Source: Acanthosepion pharaonis
Taxonomy: Eukaryota > Mollusca > Cephalopoda > Sepiida > Sepiidae
DNA: 64,000 nt
Direction: 5' to 3'
Assembly (NCBI GenBank): GCA_903632075.3
Contig: CAHIKZ030002622.1
Location: 670,501-734,500, forward strand
Position 1 is the first letter of the stretch. The number at the start of each line of letters is the position of its first letter. The position numbers and the translations under genes are program-made. Positions 31,021 through 42,799 of this stretch are shown piece after piece. The notes under the pieces are model-generated. The model ran no database searches, was not told the DNA's origin, and saw nothing but the letters and a program-made list of their open reading frames with translations.

Positions 31021-31090
31021 ATAAAAAAAATATTGTTTTTGCTGAAATCATCTAAGGCTGCCAGTATCTCTATTACAATTCTATTTGTTT
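31020..31090 (-). mobile_element. RTE-like RT N-terminal fragment
   Basis: The minus strand matches the K-A-A-G-P region of RT seen more completely at 31460-31540 ('ttagatgatttcagc' end). It lies between two + strand RTE 3' fragments. Confidence 0.55.
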
Positions 31091-31124
31091 GTGCTGCTTT
31101 ATTTCTATTCAATTGGAATAGAGA

Positions 31125-31455
31125 AAATAGTGTTTGAAAAGCTAAGTAAAGTAATAAGAAACAGGAAAATGAAAGAAAATAGTACAGAACTGTTATGGGA
31201 TGTCAGTCCTCCTCTATGGCAGTGGATACTGGATAATCTCTTCACAGATGAAGAAGATACTTATGGGACAGATTGAAGTCAAGACAGAGGGGAAACAATG
31301 CGTAATCTACTGTGAGCTTGAGTTAACAAATGGTGGAACTGGGTTTCGGAGAAATAGTAGAAAAGACAAAATTTATTAAGAGCTACAAGGGACAGGAAGC
31401 TGTGGAGAGCCATGATCACCTATATCCTGAGGAGACATGGCATATAAATAAGAAG
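31125..31455 (+). mobile_element. RTE-like LINE 3' fragment
   Basis: Starts 'KLSKVIRNRKMKEN' (31138), passes 'ttcacagatgaagaagatac' and ends with 'DRKLWRAMIT-ILRRHG'. About 200 bp internal to the normal C-terminus are deleted. Confidence 0.68.
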
Positions 31456-31745
31456 AATATTGTCTTTGCTGAAATCATCTAAGGCTATCAGCATCTCTTT
31501 TAGAATTCCGTTTGGTCCTGCTGCTTTGTTTCTGTTCAATTGGCCAGTGCTTCCAATTCTGATTCTCATATTTCCACTGTCATTGCTCTTCCTAGTATCG
31601 AGATGGTGAGTGTGGGTCTTCCTTCCTAACCTTCCATTTGGAATAGCATGGAATGTCAGTATATTGATTATGCCATTATTTTCACTTTGGTTTGTATGTG
31701 CTATTTTAGTTGTTGCTGCTGTTGAAAGTCCTTAATTGATGTGGT
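31456..31745 (-). mobile_element. RTE-like RT N-terminal fragment
   Basis: The minus strand encodes 'NRNKAAGPNGILKEMLIALDD' in two short pieces around 31540-31460, the first conserved block of RTE-type RT. The sequence to 31745 is more degraded upstream text. Confidence 0.6.
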
Positions 31746-31799
31746 TTCTGTTTTTTGGTAATATTTTGTTTGCGATTTTCTAGCACCAGTCTACAAGAT

Positions 31800-31985
31800 G
31801 TGAAAAGGTACAGTCCTCACTAATAGCCACTGGATTCATTTGCAGAGAACCATTTTTAACCACCGATCTGCAAAAGAGCATCCAATGAGGATCAAACTAA
31901 CTATTCAGTAGTTTTGGTCAACCAGACTATCCTTGTTAACTATTACACTGGGGAAGCTTAACACTTCCACTGCTAACTACAAAGA
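31800..31985 (-). mobile_element. tRNA-derived SINE-like fragment
   Basis: Minus strand: 'ccccagtgtaatagttaaca' (A box region) and 'ttagtttgatcctcattgg' (B box region). A related + strand copy is at 52160-52450 ('gtgcaattgttaacaagc', 'gaatttgatcctcactgg'). Confidence 0.55.
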
Positions 31986-32960
31986 TCTTTGTTTTTCTTA
32001 TCTTGCTCCATCTGGCTAAGTACGGAAACCTACGTTTTTTTGCATACAGCTGGTATGAGTGTCCCGTTGCGCCATCTATCGTCAAATCACAAAGGACAAT
32101 TCTTCAAAAGATATCATGTGTATAACCCATTACTGATCTGGTATGTCATTCCCAGGTATATCCACGAAAATGGAAGGCTGTAAAACACACTGGTGCCAGT
32201 TTTCTGTTTAATAAAATATGTAGGTTGAAATTTGGCATTTTCTTTAAAAATGGCTGGCCGGACGGGGACAACACTGGACAAATGAGTAGCAGTGAAAGTG
32301 TTAAGAGTTAAATATATAGATAAGTATTGTAGGTTATTGAAAGACAATTGAAAAGTTACTTAAATAGTGATATAATTACAATTCAAAGCACATTGCAGCA
32401 CTAAACATTATACTTACCTGTGCAAAAATAATCATGATTCATAACTTTACCTCATATTAAAAAATCAGAACATTGGTGAAAAAAAATGTGACCTCACCAT
32501 TTTTCTTGCCATTGGAAAAAAAGGACTCAGGTGGAAGAAAAAAATGGACAGATAAACAGAAAAGGGCTGAATCATTAGTGAAAATAGTGCAGATTTGGCA
32601 CCAGTCTGTCCGAGAATTCAAAAAAGGAAAATCAAGTTGCTGTTCGTTCTCTTGAAGGTAGCAGACAAGAATTTGCAGGTTGCAAAGGAATAATGTAACT
32701 GGCAAGAAAGGCACAAAGAAATCAAATTAAAAGGCAGACAAAAAAATAAATAAATATTAATGGTTGTGGTAGAAAAGAATTAACAACAGTAAAATCAAGC
32801 AAACAAAATAAAGTGTAGTTCTCCATTTCTCTTGCTAAATACAGGTTTGAACTTCTACAGAACTGTTTTTTGTAGAATATTTGACGATATATAAGACATA
32901 CTTCTTCCAAAATAAATGGGGAAAGAGTAATGCCCTTTTTAATGTCTTTTATATTTACTA
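31986..32960. other. No gene recognised
   Basis: Contains small open frames on both strands without domains. AT-rich from 32300 on. Confidence 0.4.
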
Positions 32961-32984
32961 AGTGAAGCTTAGATGTGGCACAAA

Positions 32985-33160
32985 GCCGAAAGTATGGAGC
33001 GTCTAGTGAGAATCAAACTCAGTATTCGTTAGTAATTGATATAGCAAGACATTATACCATGTCAGTGCTCATACATGTCTTATATGCTAATCTCTTTTCT
33101 GACATATAGCACAGGGAAGTGGATTCATGCCTTTCTCAAGTATATTAAAGCTAAGTGAAA
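32985..33160 (-). mobile_element. SINE-like fragment
   Basis: Minus strand: 'gacatggtataatgtcttgc' and 'gagtttgattctcactag' (A and B box regions). Towards 33160 there is a SINE A-like 'gagaaaggcatgaatccac' segment. The two parts are in an unusual order, so it may be two overlapping fragments. Confidence 0.45.
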
Positions 33161-33164
33161 ATAA

Positions 33165-33690
33165 GCAAACTATGCTGATGATTCAACAACATATGGGTGC
33201 ACTTCCAAAATTCTGAGTCTGGCAGCTGATTTCTCCTCTAGCAAAGCTTTAATGATACAGTGTGGGGTGGACTGACTGGTCACCTTCAGTGTCTTGAAAA
33301 CCAAACTAGTGACATTCCATCATCCCCAAGCAAACCCTGAATTTTTACCTATTGTTATGAATGAGTGTTCTCTCAAGGAGACAGTGTATCTTGAGTACCA
33401 CTTGAGATTTAAGCTCAACCCAGACCTCAAGTGGAACATAGAATCCATAGCTAAAGATGCTGGAAAAATGACTGGATCCCTGTACTGCTCCAGTAAGTAC
33501 CTAGCTCCTCCTGAAATCTTCTACCTTAATAAGAGTCAGATCAGGCCAAAAATTGAGTATTGCTGCCTTATCTGGACTGGGCTCGAGCTGCCCAATTCTC
33601 ACTTGCCTGTCTTGGTAGAGGTGAAAAGTATCTACACAGTCTTGTGCATAATGAATTATTTTCCACCCAACAACACTTTCCATAGATGAA
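33165..33690 (+). pseudogene. LINE reverse transcriptase fragment with YADD box
   Basis: 'YADDSTTYG' at about 33171-33197 is the catalytic box of RT. After a shift, 'KTKLVTFHHPQA' begins the frame 33294-33689, which continues with 'LGFKLNPDLKW'-like text, 'AKDAGKMTGSLYCSSKYL' and 'NKSQIRPKIEYCCLIWTG'. The last segment is the part that precedes the LINE-C fragments elsewhere, so this is probably the same family further upstream. Several inactivating changes. Confidence 0.78.
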
Positions 33691-33924
33691 GCATTGCAAG
33701 CCTTGTACTACAATATCACTATTGACCTAACAAACTACATGCTTTAGTTTCACCAGTCCTGACTTGACATGTGACATCAATCATAATTGCAAATCCCATG
33801 ACCCATTAAGGTCACAGGGACACCACATATACTGCAGCTACAGTAGGAGTGGTGTTTCTTGGGCAAGATAGCCTGACAGAGCCCAACTGTCTCCAAGCTC
33901 GTTTTTGAATTCAGAATTACCTTT

Positions 33925-34120
33925 TCCTAGACCTGTTGCCACTCAAGGCTATAGAACCCGGTCTGTCCTGCTATTTACCCATAGCTGGGGAAAAAAAGAG
34001 GATCCATACCTTTCCCAAGTGTATTAGCACATATATGAATGTAGTGGATCTGAGTTGAATTCAAAATCGGCTCTCTGATTCCTCAATCTGAGCTGCTATC
34101 CATTACTCTACCATGCCACA
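33925..34120 (-). mobile_element. SINE family A, head and body
   Basis: Minus strand: 'ggcatggtagagtaatggat', 'gattgaggaatcagagag', 'ggacagaccgggttctatag' and 'ggcaacaggtctagg'. The tail is absent. Confidence 0.75.
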
Positions 34121-34339
34121 TACACTGGAACAAATCATCTTCATTCCCTTCATATTCTATTAATAAAGAGGAAGCTTGGATAGCTTCTTCCCTAAAACTG
34201 CTACTTTGAGGAACAAATTCCCAATAGGATGTTTTCCCAATTACTACAACCTTAACCTCTTCAAATTAAGGGTTAACTGTTATCTCTCCTACATAACCTC
34301 ATAAACTTCTTACTTTCTCTTCTAATGCTTTTTTTTTGT

Positions 34340-34915
34340 TTTGTTAAGCAAATCACCCCAAGCAAGGCAGGAGTGGCATTAGCATGCAAAGGGTTACAGA
34401 GAGTGAGAGTAAGAGTAAAGAGGAGTGTTTGGAGAAAGGATAACGAGGAGGAGAGAGATCAAGGTCAACACATCAGATGTCGATTGACATTACATTTGAA
34501 TATTTGAAGATTATAGCTATCAGGGAAGCAAGTGATAGGAAGGGAGTTCAACTGACAGAAGGTGCGTGATAAGCTGTTGGAGTAGAAGAGATGGCTACAT
34601 TTAGTCGTTTCGACAGTGAAAGGATGGGACTGAGATGCCAACTTAGTAGCATGCTTAAATTTATGCAGTTTGGGAACCAGTGAAAGTAGCTCGTCGAAGT
34701 AGTTGACTTGAAAGTACTTGTAGAAAAGACAGAGGGAAGCCACATCATGTCTGTGAGATAGCAACTGTAGACGGGATGTCAGATAAGGACCAATCACATT
34801 GCATATCCGTCTCTGGATTTTGTTAAGATGAACAGTAGGAGCATCAGACCATATATGGTAGCAGTATTCCATGCAAGGATGAATGGTTGATTTGTAGATT
34901 TGAAGGATGAACAGG
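34340..34915 (-). mobile_element. LINE-C copy with the longest open RT segment
   Basis: The minus-strand frame 34872-34465 (135 aa) reads 'EYCYHIWSDAPTV', 'LNKIQRRICNVIGPYL', 'DVASLCLFYKYFQVNYFDELLSL', 'LHKFKHATKLASQSHPFTVE' and 'NLQIFKCNVNRHL'. The 3' UTR runs to 'cttgcttggggtgatttgctt' at 34340. Only the RT C-terminus is represented. The open frame suggests a relatively young insertion. Confidence 0.83.
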
Positions 34916-34929
34916 TAAGAAAAATATTA

Positions 34930-35585
34930 TTCAGTTACCTGCTTTGAGGAGCTATTGGGTCTTGTATTGGGTGAATTTAAGTGTAAATAAAAGTTATACA
35001 AATTAGAAATTGTGACTGTATTCTTTGCATAAATACATTCACTGGAATATGGTTAAATTATTTGTTCAGATAAATTTAATTTGCTTTATTTTATAAGACT
35101 TCCAATGAAAAAATGAAGAATGTCTTATTGATATTTCAAAGCTGGCAAATGAATTCTAGCATGAATCAGACATAAGATTTTCTTTTTTGTGTCTCAAGCC
35201 CAAGCAATGCTATATTTAACCTTTTCAAATAATGATGTGAGTTTTCACAGTACGAAACAAACCCCAAGGAAAGTTTCAGAAAGAAGTCTGGCTTCTGAAC
35301 CGATTAAAACCTTCCCCCAAGTTGTCAATGCTTTCCCTTCCTCTGGCTAGAGAACAATAGAGGTTAAAAGTAGTAGTGACACAGAAAAAAAAAAATTAGT
35401 CAACGGCACCAGCTTTATGAGAATAGTGTTAAACATACTGTTACTGACAAGACACTGTTGAGATTGACAATGAGAGAAACAGTTTTACATTGTTACTTGA
35501 GGTGCAACACAAAAATCTATTTGAAATACTGGAAAAGCTTGATTTACATAGGAAAGATATTTGAATATCCTGCAATCTACATCCT
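34930..35585. other. No gene or repeat recognised
   Basis: Mixed sequence without long frames; nothing links it to other parts of the window. Confidence 0.4.
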
Positions 35586-35587
35586 GC

Positions 35588-35900
35588 GCAGGTGGTGTAA
35601 TGGATAGCAGCTCAAAATGAGAAATTGGAGAACTGAGATCAAATCCCAATCAACATTTACTTACATACAAATACCATTGGAAAAGGTATGAATCCACCTC
35701 TTCTACCCTCAGGCATTGGTAAATAGGAGAATAGACAGGGCTCTATAGCCTTGGTTGGCAACCAGTCTAAGAGAATGAAAACTGAATTCAAACCAGCCTA
35801 GAGAGGATTACCTTACCCAAGACACACCACTGCTGGCACAGATGTAGTATGTGGGGCCTCTGAGTTATGAGACTCATGCAACCTCCAAATAGCCTGCATA
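35588..35900 (+). mobile_element. SINE family A variant with alternative tail
   Basis: Head 'caggtggtgtaatggatagc', box B 'gagatcaaatcccaatc' and body to 'ggcaaccagtctaagagaatg'. It then has the alternative tail 'aattcaaaccagcctagagagg' and about 80 bp with 'acaccactgctggcacag'. Confidence 0.72.
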
Positions 35901-36004
35901 TGGACAGAGAAAACTTTTAGTAAATATAGAAAATATAAAAATAGGTCTAACACAAGGATGTATTTTCTCATAGAATTGATTTAACCTGTAAAGCTAGATG
36001 GTCA

Positions 36005-36315
36005 TAAGTAGACTCAGTCAATTATGTGCCATGCATAATACACACTTAGGCAATCATGTATCTTTCAATACATGACTGACAAGCCAGATTTTTTCCTGCA
36101 GTAGGTTGCCATTTCTTTCTGTGGTAGACCAGTTGCCATCCAAAGCTATAGAACCTGGTTTGTCCTGCTATTTACCCATAGCTGCAGGGAGAAGAAGAGA
36201 ATTCATACCTTTCCCAAGGGTATTAGCATATAAGTGAATGTAATGGATTCAACTGGAATTTGAACTCAGCTCTCCGATTCCTCAATCCAAGCCATTAAGT
36301 CTTGTAGTCCATTCC
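36005..36315 (-). mobile_element. SINE family A, near full length
   Basis: The minus strand contains every SINE A block from the head (about 36290) to the tail hairpin (about 36060, one changed base) and 'cacataattgactgag'. The head adjoins a short palindrome 'gtcttgtagtccattccactatggactacaagac' (36298-36331), written here in two parts in the sequence. Confidence 0.75.
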
Positions 36316-36502
36316 ACTATGGACTACAAGACTTAACAGGATTTATTATTGGCAGATATAAACTTAGCTACATAAGATATGTTGAGGACAAACTGAAAAA
36401 AAAACTTTAAGATCTCTAAGAGGTTAAGAAAAGCAAGAAGAAAAGACAAACTCAAAGAAGATAAAATTCATGATTGTCAGTATAAGAGACTAGACAAAAT
36501 GT

Positions 36503-37492
36503 GTGTTATGTATTAGTGACATCAAAATCAATCGTGTTATATATTAGGGACATCAAAATCAAGCATGTTATTTATTAGGGACATCAAAATCAAGCATGTT
36601 ATGTATTAGGGACATCAAAATCAAGCATGTTATGTATTAGGGACATCAAAATCAAGCATGTTATGTATTAGGGACATCAAAATCAAGCATGTTATGTATT
36701 AGGGACATCAAAATCAATCGTGTTATGTATTAGGGACATCAAAATCAAGCATGTTATGTATTAGTGACATCAAAATCAATCGTGTTATGTATTAGGGACA
36801 TCAAAATCAAGCATGTTATGTATTAGTGACATCAAAATCAAGCATGTTATGTCTTAGGGACATCAAAATCAAGCATGTTATGTATTAGGGACATCAAAAT
36901 CAAGCATGTTATGTATTAGTGACATCAAAATCAAGCATGTTATGTATTAGGGACATCAAAATCAAGCATGTTATGTATTAGGGACATCAAAATCAATCAT
37001 GTTATGTATTAGGGACATCAAAATCAAGCATGTTATGTATTAGGGACATCAAAATCAAGCATGTTATGTATTAGGGACATCAAAATCAAGCATGTTATGT
37101 ATTAGGGACATCAAAATCAATCGTGTTATGTATTAGGGACATCAAAATCAAGCATGTTATGTATTAGGGACATCAAAATCAATCATGTTATGTATTAGGG
37201 ACATCAAAATCAATCATGTTATGTATTAGGGACATCAAAATCAAGCATGTTATGTATTAGGGACATCAAAATCAATCGTGTTATGTATTAGGGACATCAA
37301 AATCAAGCATGTTATGTATTAGGGACATCAAATCAAGCATGTTATGTATTAGGGACATCAAAATCAATCATGTTATGTATTAGGGACATCAAAATCAATC
37401 ATGTTATGTATTAGGGACATCAAAATCAATCGTGTTATGTATTAGGGACATCAAAATCAATCATGTTATGTATTAGGGACATCAAAATCAAT
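36503..37492. repeat. 31-bp minisatellite, about 32 units
   Basis: The unit is 'agggacatcaaaatc' followed by 'aagcatgttatgtatt'. Units are almost identical; nearly all variation is at two places, 'agggac' or 'agtgac', and 'aagca', 'aatca' or 'aatcg'. One unit (about 37326) lacks one A. 31 is not a multiple of 3 and the units hold stops, so it is not coding. Confidence 0.97.
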
Positions 37493-37499
37493 ACTGGAA

Positions 37500-38040
37500 T
37501 TTAACTATCTAGTTTAATAAAGTATTTTTTTATGGCTAAACCCTTTCCTTGGCATAGATATGTGAATGTTTTTACTGAAAGTGTATTTTCCAGTTACAGA
37601 TGAATAAACACGCCCAAAACATAATGTTAAAAATCAGACACAGACGTGTTTATAGGACAATCTTGATTCTTTTTATGCCATTCTGAGCTTGAAACAAGTC
37701 TAATTGTCAACTCATATGTCTGGTAGAGGTGTTAGTCACCACTTGAGTATTTCAAGGTGCCTCAGTTTCTTAGTTAATATATTAAAAGCAAGTAAAAAAC
37801 TTGTCAGAACATGAAACATTTTTCCAAAAATAATTGGTGGGGAAGGGTTAACTTTTTTATTCTTAATTGCAACTTTTGTTCCCCTACTCTGCAGCCAAAT
37901 AAAATAAAAACAAAAGACAAAAAAAAACATGAAAAGAAAAAACAAAACTAGGTCTTAGTCAAAAAACAAATATAAATTTTGTCTGGAAATAAAACGTTTT
38001 TCCCAAAATAATTGGCAAGGAAGGCCAGAAAATATTTTTA
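37500..38040. other. AT-rich spacer, no gene found
   Basis: 'tttttccaaaataattgg' occurs twice (37820, 37998), an old short duplication. No coding signal. Confidence 0.4.
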
Positions 38041-38044
38041 GATT

Positions 38045-38288
38045 GTAAAAATGTTTCGGAGATAAAATTGATTTATTGATATGTTGTACTAATTAACCCA
38101 TAGCTAGGAGGAGAAGAGGTGGATTCATACCATTCCTGAGTGTATTTGTAAGCAAGTAAATATAACAAACCCAACTGGAATTGAAAGTTGGCTCTCCAAT
38201 TTCCAATTCCAAGCTGTTATCTATTACACCATCGACACACCCAAGCTTACAGCAGCTGGTATTCCCAACTGACCATCTCCCTCAGTAT
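38045..38288 (-). mobile_element. 5S-tRNA chimeric SINE, second copy
   Basis: 38242-38288 on the minus strand is the 5S-like 3' end ('ggaataccagctgctgtaagc' pattern). Next comes 'ttgggtgtgtcgatggtgta' (A box region), a B-box region near 38185, and the tail 'cttctcctcctagctatggg' to 38045. The 5S/tRNA junction is the same as in the 25693-25925 copy. Confidence 0.7.
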
Positions 38289-38295
38289 TGAACAG

Positions 38296-38530
38296 GATCA
38301 ACAATGTTATTCAGAATCAGCAATGTTATTGGTCATGTTCTGTCATCTTGGCTTCAATCACTTTCTGAATGCAATAACATAGCTTCTCTGTACCTTTTCT
38401 CTAAATATTCTTATGGCAATTGTTCTTTTCAGTTTTCCTCTTTGGTAACTCAACTTCATAAATTTAAGTGCAATACTAGATTGGCAGCTAGGTCCCATCA
38501 TTTTACTGTTGAGTACATGGAGGTGAAACA
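38296..38530 (+). mobile_element. LINE-C fragment
   Basis: 'ISNVIGHVLSSWLQSL', 'ASLYLFSKYSYGNCSFQFSSL', 'LHKFKCNTRLAARSHHFTVE' in the frame from 38304. It is cut off before the 3' UTR. Confidence 0.72.
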
Positions 38531-38994
38531 TCATCATTCCCTTCATATTCCTTTAGTAAGTATTCCACTGTTCTTTATGGAACAAAATTTTAGGAGGATG
38601 CTTTCTTGACCACTACAATCTTAATTTCTTCTTCTTGGGTTAGGCATAATCATTTCTATATAAACTGTAGCCCTTAGCCTTACCGCCCACATAACAAGCA
38701 CCTGAGTGTCCTTGTTTAGGGTGAACATTAGTGAAAAAAAGAAGGAATCATTAACAAAGAACTTTTTAAAAAAATCAATTGATTTTCCCAAATCCATATT
38801 TTCTTTGCATGTTTCATATAAATCATTTATCAAAAAAAATATATGTATCTATTTAGTACATAAATACAAAGTACCTATTTCTAGGTATATATGTTATATA
38901 CATATAGACAAACTTAAATTTTCTAGGCATTTTATATATAAGTATATATAATCTGGTCTGATGCATTTGCTATGTCTTTGCAACCTGTCTTTTG

Positions 38995-39360
38995 TCTGAT
39001 GATAAACTACATCCAGCAGCAAGGCCTCTGATTGGGAGATTTTGAGGAGTGTTAAACCAACTCTTAATTTCTGTTGTTTTCAGGTTCACTCTGACCTGGG
39101 GTGGTAGCACCTGTTAGGGTCTCAGCTATAGGCAAATAGTTAATCCTAAACTGGGGTCAAAATGCTATGAAAGTATAAACATTTTTATAGTAAAAATAAC
39201 TACCAGCAATACATTTTTGTAAAAAAAAATTAAAAAAAAATTACCAGAAATATTTTTTTTTTAAAGGAAAATACTATTGCTCCCAAGAAAATTGAATTTT
39301 GGCATTAAATAACCCATAAGGAGTTGATATGCCACTAAACAAACAATTTACAGACTCTTG
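38995..39360 (+). repeat. Family-B repeat, copy 1
   Basis: 'cagcagcaaggcctctgatt', 'ctgacctggggtggtagcacctg' and 'tataggcaaatagttaatcc', then repeated 'aatacatttt-at-gtaaa' units and the end block 'attaaataacccataaggag' with 'gatatgccactaaacaaa'. Other copies are at 42700, 47680, 58955 and 63800. No coding content. Confidence 0.75.
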
Positions 39361-39384
39361 ACAAAATTCATTTTGCAATGTTAT

Positions 39385-39828
39385 CAGTTCTGACCTAGAA
39401 TCTCAGCTTCAGTCACTTTCCCACCACCATAACATCACTTACCTGTACCTTTTCTAGAAATACTTTCATGGTAATTTTTCTGATGAGCTTTCCTCTTTGG
39501 TACCTCTGTGCCATAAATTTAAGTGCAGTACTAGATTGGCAGATAGGTTTCCTCAATTTGCAATTGAAATTGTTAGATGTAACCATATGTTGTATACTAA
39601 CAGTTTCTTTTCTTGCACTTCTCACTTGTGCAACTCTGTTCTGACTTCTTGCTTTCCTGTCAACTATGATCTTTAAAAATTTAAATGCAATGTCATTTGT
39701 CATCTTCTGTTTCCTTGAATATTGTCCTAGTTATTATCGTCTATCCTCTGTAATGTTTTCTCCTTTTATTTCACTTTCAGTAACATCTTGCGTCTTTGTA
39801 GCTTTATCGCCTTGTTTGGGGTGAAATG

Positions 39829-39832
<4 letters not shown>
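39385..39832 (+). mobile_element. LINE-C 3' fragment
   Basis: Contains 'cctctttggtacctctgtgcc', 'tgttagatgtaaccatatg' and 'atctttaaaaatttaaatgc', and ends 'cttgtttggggtgaaatgatta'. The terminal A run is replaced by (AT)n at 39833-39887, a microsatellite seeded at the LINE tail. Confidence 0.75.

Positions 39833-39887
<55 letters not shown>
39833..39887. repeat. (AT)n microsatellite
   Basis: Uninterrupted dinucleotide tract of about 55 bp. Confidence 0.95.
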
Positions 39888-39889
<2 letters not shown>

Positions 39890-40141
39890 TACCTATGGAC
39901 TGTAATGGTTATGTCTCAATCTATATAAATAAAGTAGAATATACTGTATGTGGTAGTCATTTGGATTCACTGTGGGAATCACTTCTAGCTCACCCCTAGC
40001 AGTTGATTACTTACTACATGCTGTTGGTGAATCTTGTATGTTGTTCTTGTTATAAATATTATTGTTCATTTCCAACATTCATTTTGGTTATTCTTATTCA
40101 GTAACCATTTCCTAGGTTACAACACACTCACACATATATAT
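39888..40141. other. Unassigned, weak LTR-like ends
   Basis: 39899 'tgtaatgg' to 40127 'ggttacaaca' has TG...CA ends and a 'tatataaataaag' TATA-like site, but no target duplication was found. Not called as an LTR. Confidence 0.3.
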
Positions 40142-40337
40142 ATAATCATTTATTCAAAAATTATAACATAAAAATGTTATAAAATCACTATAAAAATAGC
40201 CATTTTGCTTCAACACTTCTGGTGTCTTATCAAGAACACCATCACTTGATAAGACACCAGAAGTGTTGAAACAAAATGGCTAGTTTTGTAGTGATTGTAT
40301 AACATTTTTATGTTATAATTTTCAAATAAATGATTAT
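40142..40337. mobile_element. Long hairpin, MITE-like (two ~93-bp arms)
   Basis: Arms 40142-40234 and 40244-40337 are inverted copies differing at about 7 positions, with a 9-nt loop 'aacaccatc'. It starts 'ataatcattt' and ends 'aaatgattat'. The core 'cttctggtgtcttatcaag' pairs without mismatch with its partner. If transcribed it would form one long RNA hairpin. Confidence 0.85.
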
Positions 40338-40412
40338 ATTTGCTTTACTCTGTATTGAGCACTCTTTTAAGAATAGCATTTTTTAGCTATTGGAATTTAT
40401 TCTGTATACACC

Positions 40413-40468
<56 letters not shown>

Positions 40469-40954
40469 TAATGAGCTAGGTACTATCTACCTAGGTTTCC
40501 CCACATGAGATCATCAAATTTAATAGATTTACATTTTATATATATATTATTTATTTTATGATATTAAAACAAGTTAAAAATTGCTGCATAATGGGAATTA
40601 TGTTTCAACACTACAAATGTGTCTCCTCAGGCAATGTTAAACTACTGGTGAGTGAAAGATTAATTTAATTTCAAAAGTAGAATATTTAAATAAAAAAATA
40701 GGCTTGTGGGCTTTGCCATGATTAACCAATTGAATGTGACCTACACTAAATTCAAAGTGACTGGAAATTTTTTTTTTTTAATATAGGCCATGACACAAAG
40801 TTGTCTGGATATAAATCCTAGACAATTTCCTTATGAGCAGATACAATATAATATACAATAATAATATAAGATTTAGCTCTACTTTGTATTGAGCCTTTTA
40901 TAAAATTTAATGTTATGTACAGTGGAATTATATTCTATTTGTGCTCATTTTACG

Positions 40955-41008
<54 letters not shown>

Positions 41009-41640
41009 GAAAAAGAGTTAATATAAAAGATAAGGGAAGGTAAAGAGATAGGAAGGTTAAATGTCAATAATGTAAGACCCCCTCAAAAAAAAAAAAATAC
41101 TTTTCCACGTCAATTTATTTTTGCTATTGTTTTATCTTGCATTTTTTACCTTTATAGATTTGTCTGTCTAGGGTATTTTGATTCCATTTCATAAAATGTA
41201 GTCATTCTGATGAGATAATCATGCTAATATTCATCAAAATAAATTTACGGACTATTGATTTTTAAGTTTTTTTTCCTAATTAATCTTATAATTTGCTCTG
41301 TATCATACATTGCGCTCTCATATGTACTGAAAAGTCCTCTTTGGAATAATTCCCACCGATTACACTTTGGTATTATATATATATCATGCTTATGATAAAA
41401 AAATTCCCAATGGTTTTAATCCGTGGATGTCTATAAAAACAGATTGGATTTGAATGAATTGAAAAGCAAATAGAAATCAGTTTATGCTGCAGATTATGCA
41501 GAGAAAGCATCAAGCATCCAAGAATAATATGTTTGTGTGCGTGTACACATTAAACAATTTTCTAACTTATTAAGCAAAAATGTGAGATTTCATTTCTGGT
41601 AGACTCCATTTTCTTTGCTTAAAATTCAATTATGCACACA
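40338..41640. other. AT-rich spacer with microsatellites
   Basis: (AT)n at about 40419-40466 and 40961-41006. No long frames and no dispersed repeat recognised. Confidence 0.55.
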
Positions 41641-41796
41641 CACACACATATATATATATATATACATACATATTCATATAGATATATATATATATATTTA
41701 TATGTATATGTGTTTGTAGAATAATGCAGTATCTACAGAGAGAAGGTACATATATACATATATATATATATATATATACATATGTATGTATGTATT

Positions 41797-41837
<41 letters not shown>

Positions 41838-42032
41838 AGAATAATGCAGTATCTACAGAGAGAAGATATATATATATATATATTCTGTTTCTGAGGAAGT
41901 GTTAGGTGAAAGGTGCCTAAAAGCTTATTTCTTAAATGAAAAGATACTTCTGTATCTATTTTAATAATAAAAAAATATAATCCTTTTCCTTAAAGTTATC
42001 TTGTCTTGGTGTGGCGGTAAGAAAAATCTGTT

Positions 42033-42095
<63 letters not shown>
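41640..42095. repeat. Microsatellite field with a repeated flank
   Basis: CA, TA, GT tracts. The flank 'gtagaataatgcagtatctac' followed by 'agagagaag' occurs at 41717 and 41837, and a diverged form at 42095 ('ataattcagtttctacag'), so the microsatellite plus flank was duplicated. (GT)n runs at 42037-42093. Confidence 0.8.
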
Positions 42096-42096
<1 letters not shown>

Positions 42097-42699
42097 ATAA
42101 TTCAGTTTCTACAGAAGGAAGATACAAATCATAGTGTGCTTGCATGCCCCCACAGGAAAGGAAAAATAATTATTTTCCATAGATTTTCTTTTCTGATATT
42201 AATGAGATGGCTGACTCATGTCATCATTAATGAAAAGTACTTGGACTTTGAAAAGACAGACATAACTCAATTCCCCATCGAATTGTCTTGCAAAAAAAAT
42301 TCTTATTAGGTTATCTTGATATAAATGTCATATACCAATACTGACAGGCTGAATAGCAGGTCACTTATTGTCATGATATTTGTTGAATTCACGAAGTTAC
42401 CTGCTTTTTCAACTCTAACAAGTTTCTTCACCCTCAAGGAAACACACACACAGCAAAAAAGAAAAAAAGATTTTTTTTAATTTTCCTCTACTTGGGGAAA
42501 AACCAAAAATAAAAGTATCAAAGAAAACATTGCAGGAAACCTTAAACAAGCTTTCAACTTCCTATCTGGTTGTAAATGTTCTGTTCCGTATTGATTTCCA
42601 AGATGTGAAAAACAGAAAGGTGGTGGAACAAAGTCAACTTTGGGTGACAAACAAAGGACTATGGTTGAGGGTAACCTTCATTCAATCAGAGGTTACTGG

Positions 42700-42790
42700 T
42701 TAATTGATTTTGTTTAGTGGCATATCAACCACTATAGCTTATTTAATGCTGAAATCTAAATACTTTGAACACAATTTTTAGAGTGACTAG
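42700..42790 (-). repeat. Family-B fragment
   Basis: Minus strand: 'cattaaataagctatag-ggttgatatgccactaaaca', the end block of family B. Confidence 0.6.
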
Positions 42791-42799
42791 CTATAGTTA

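Noticed and set aside
36503..37492. CRISPR-like array
   Set aside because: Units are directly adjacent with no unique spacers, and the context is an animal-type repeat landscape. It is a minisatellite.
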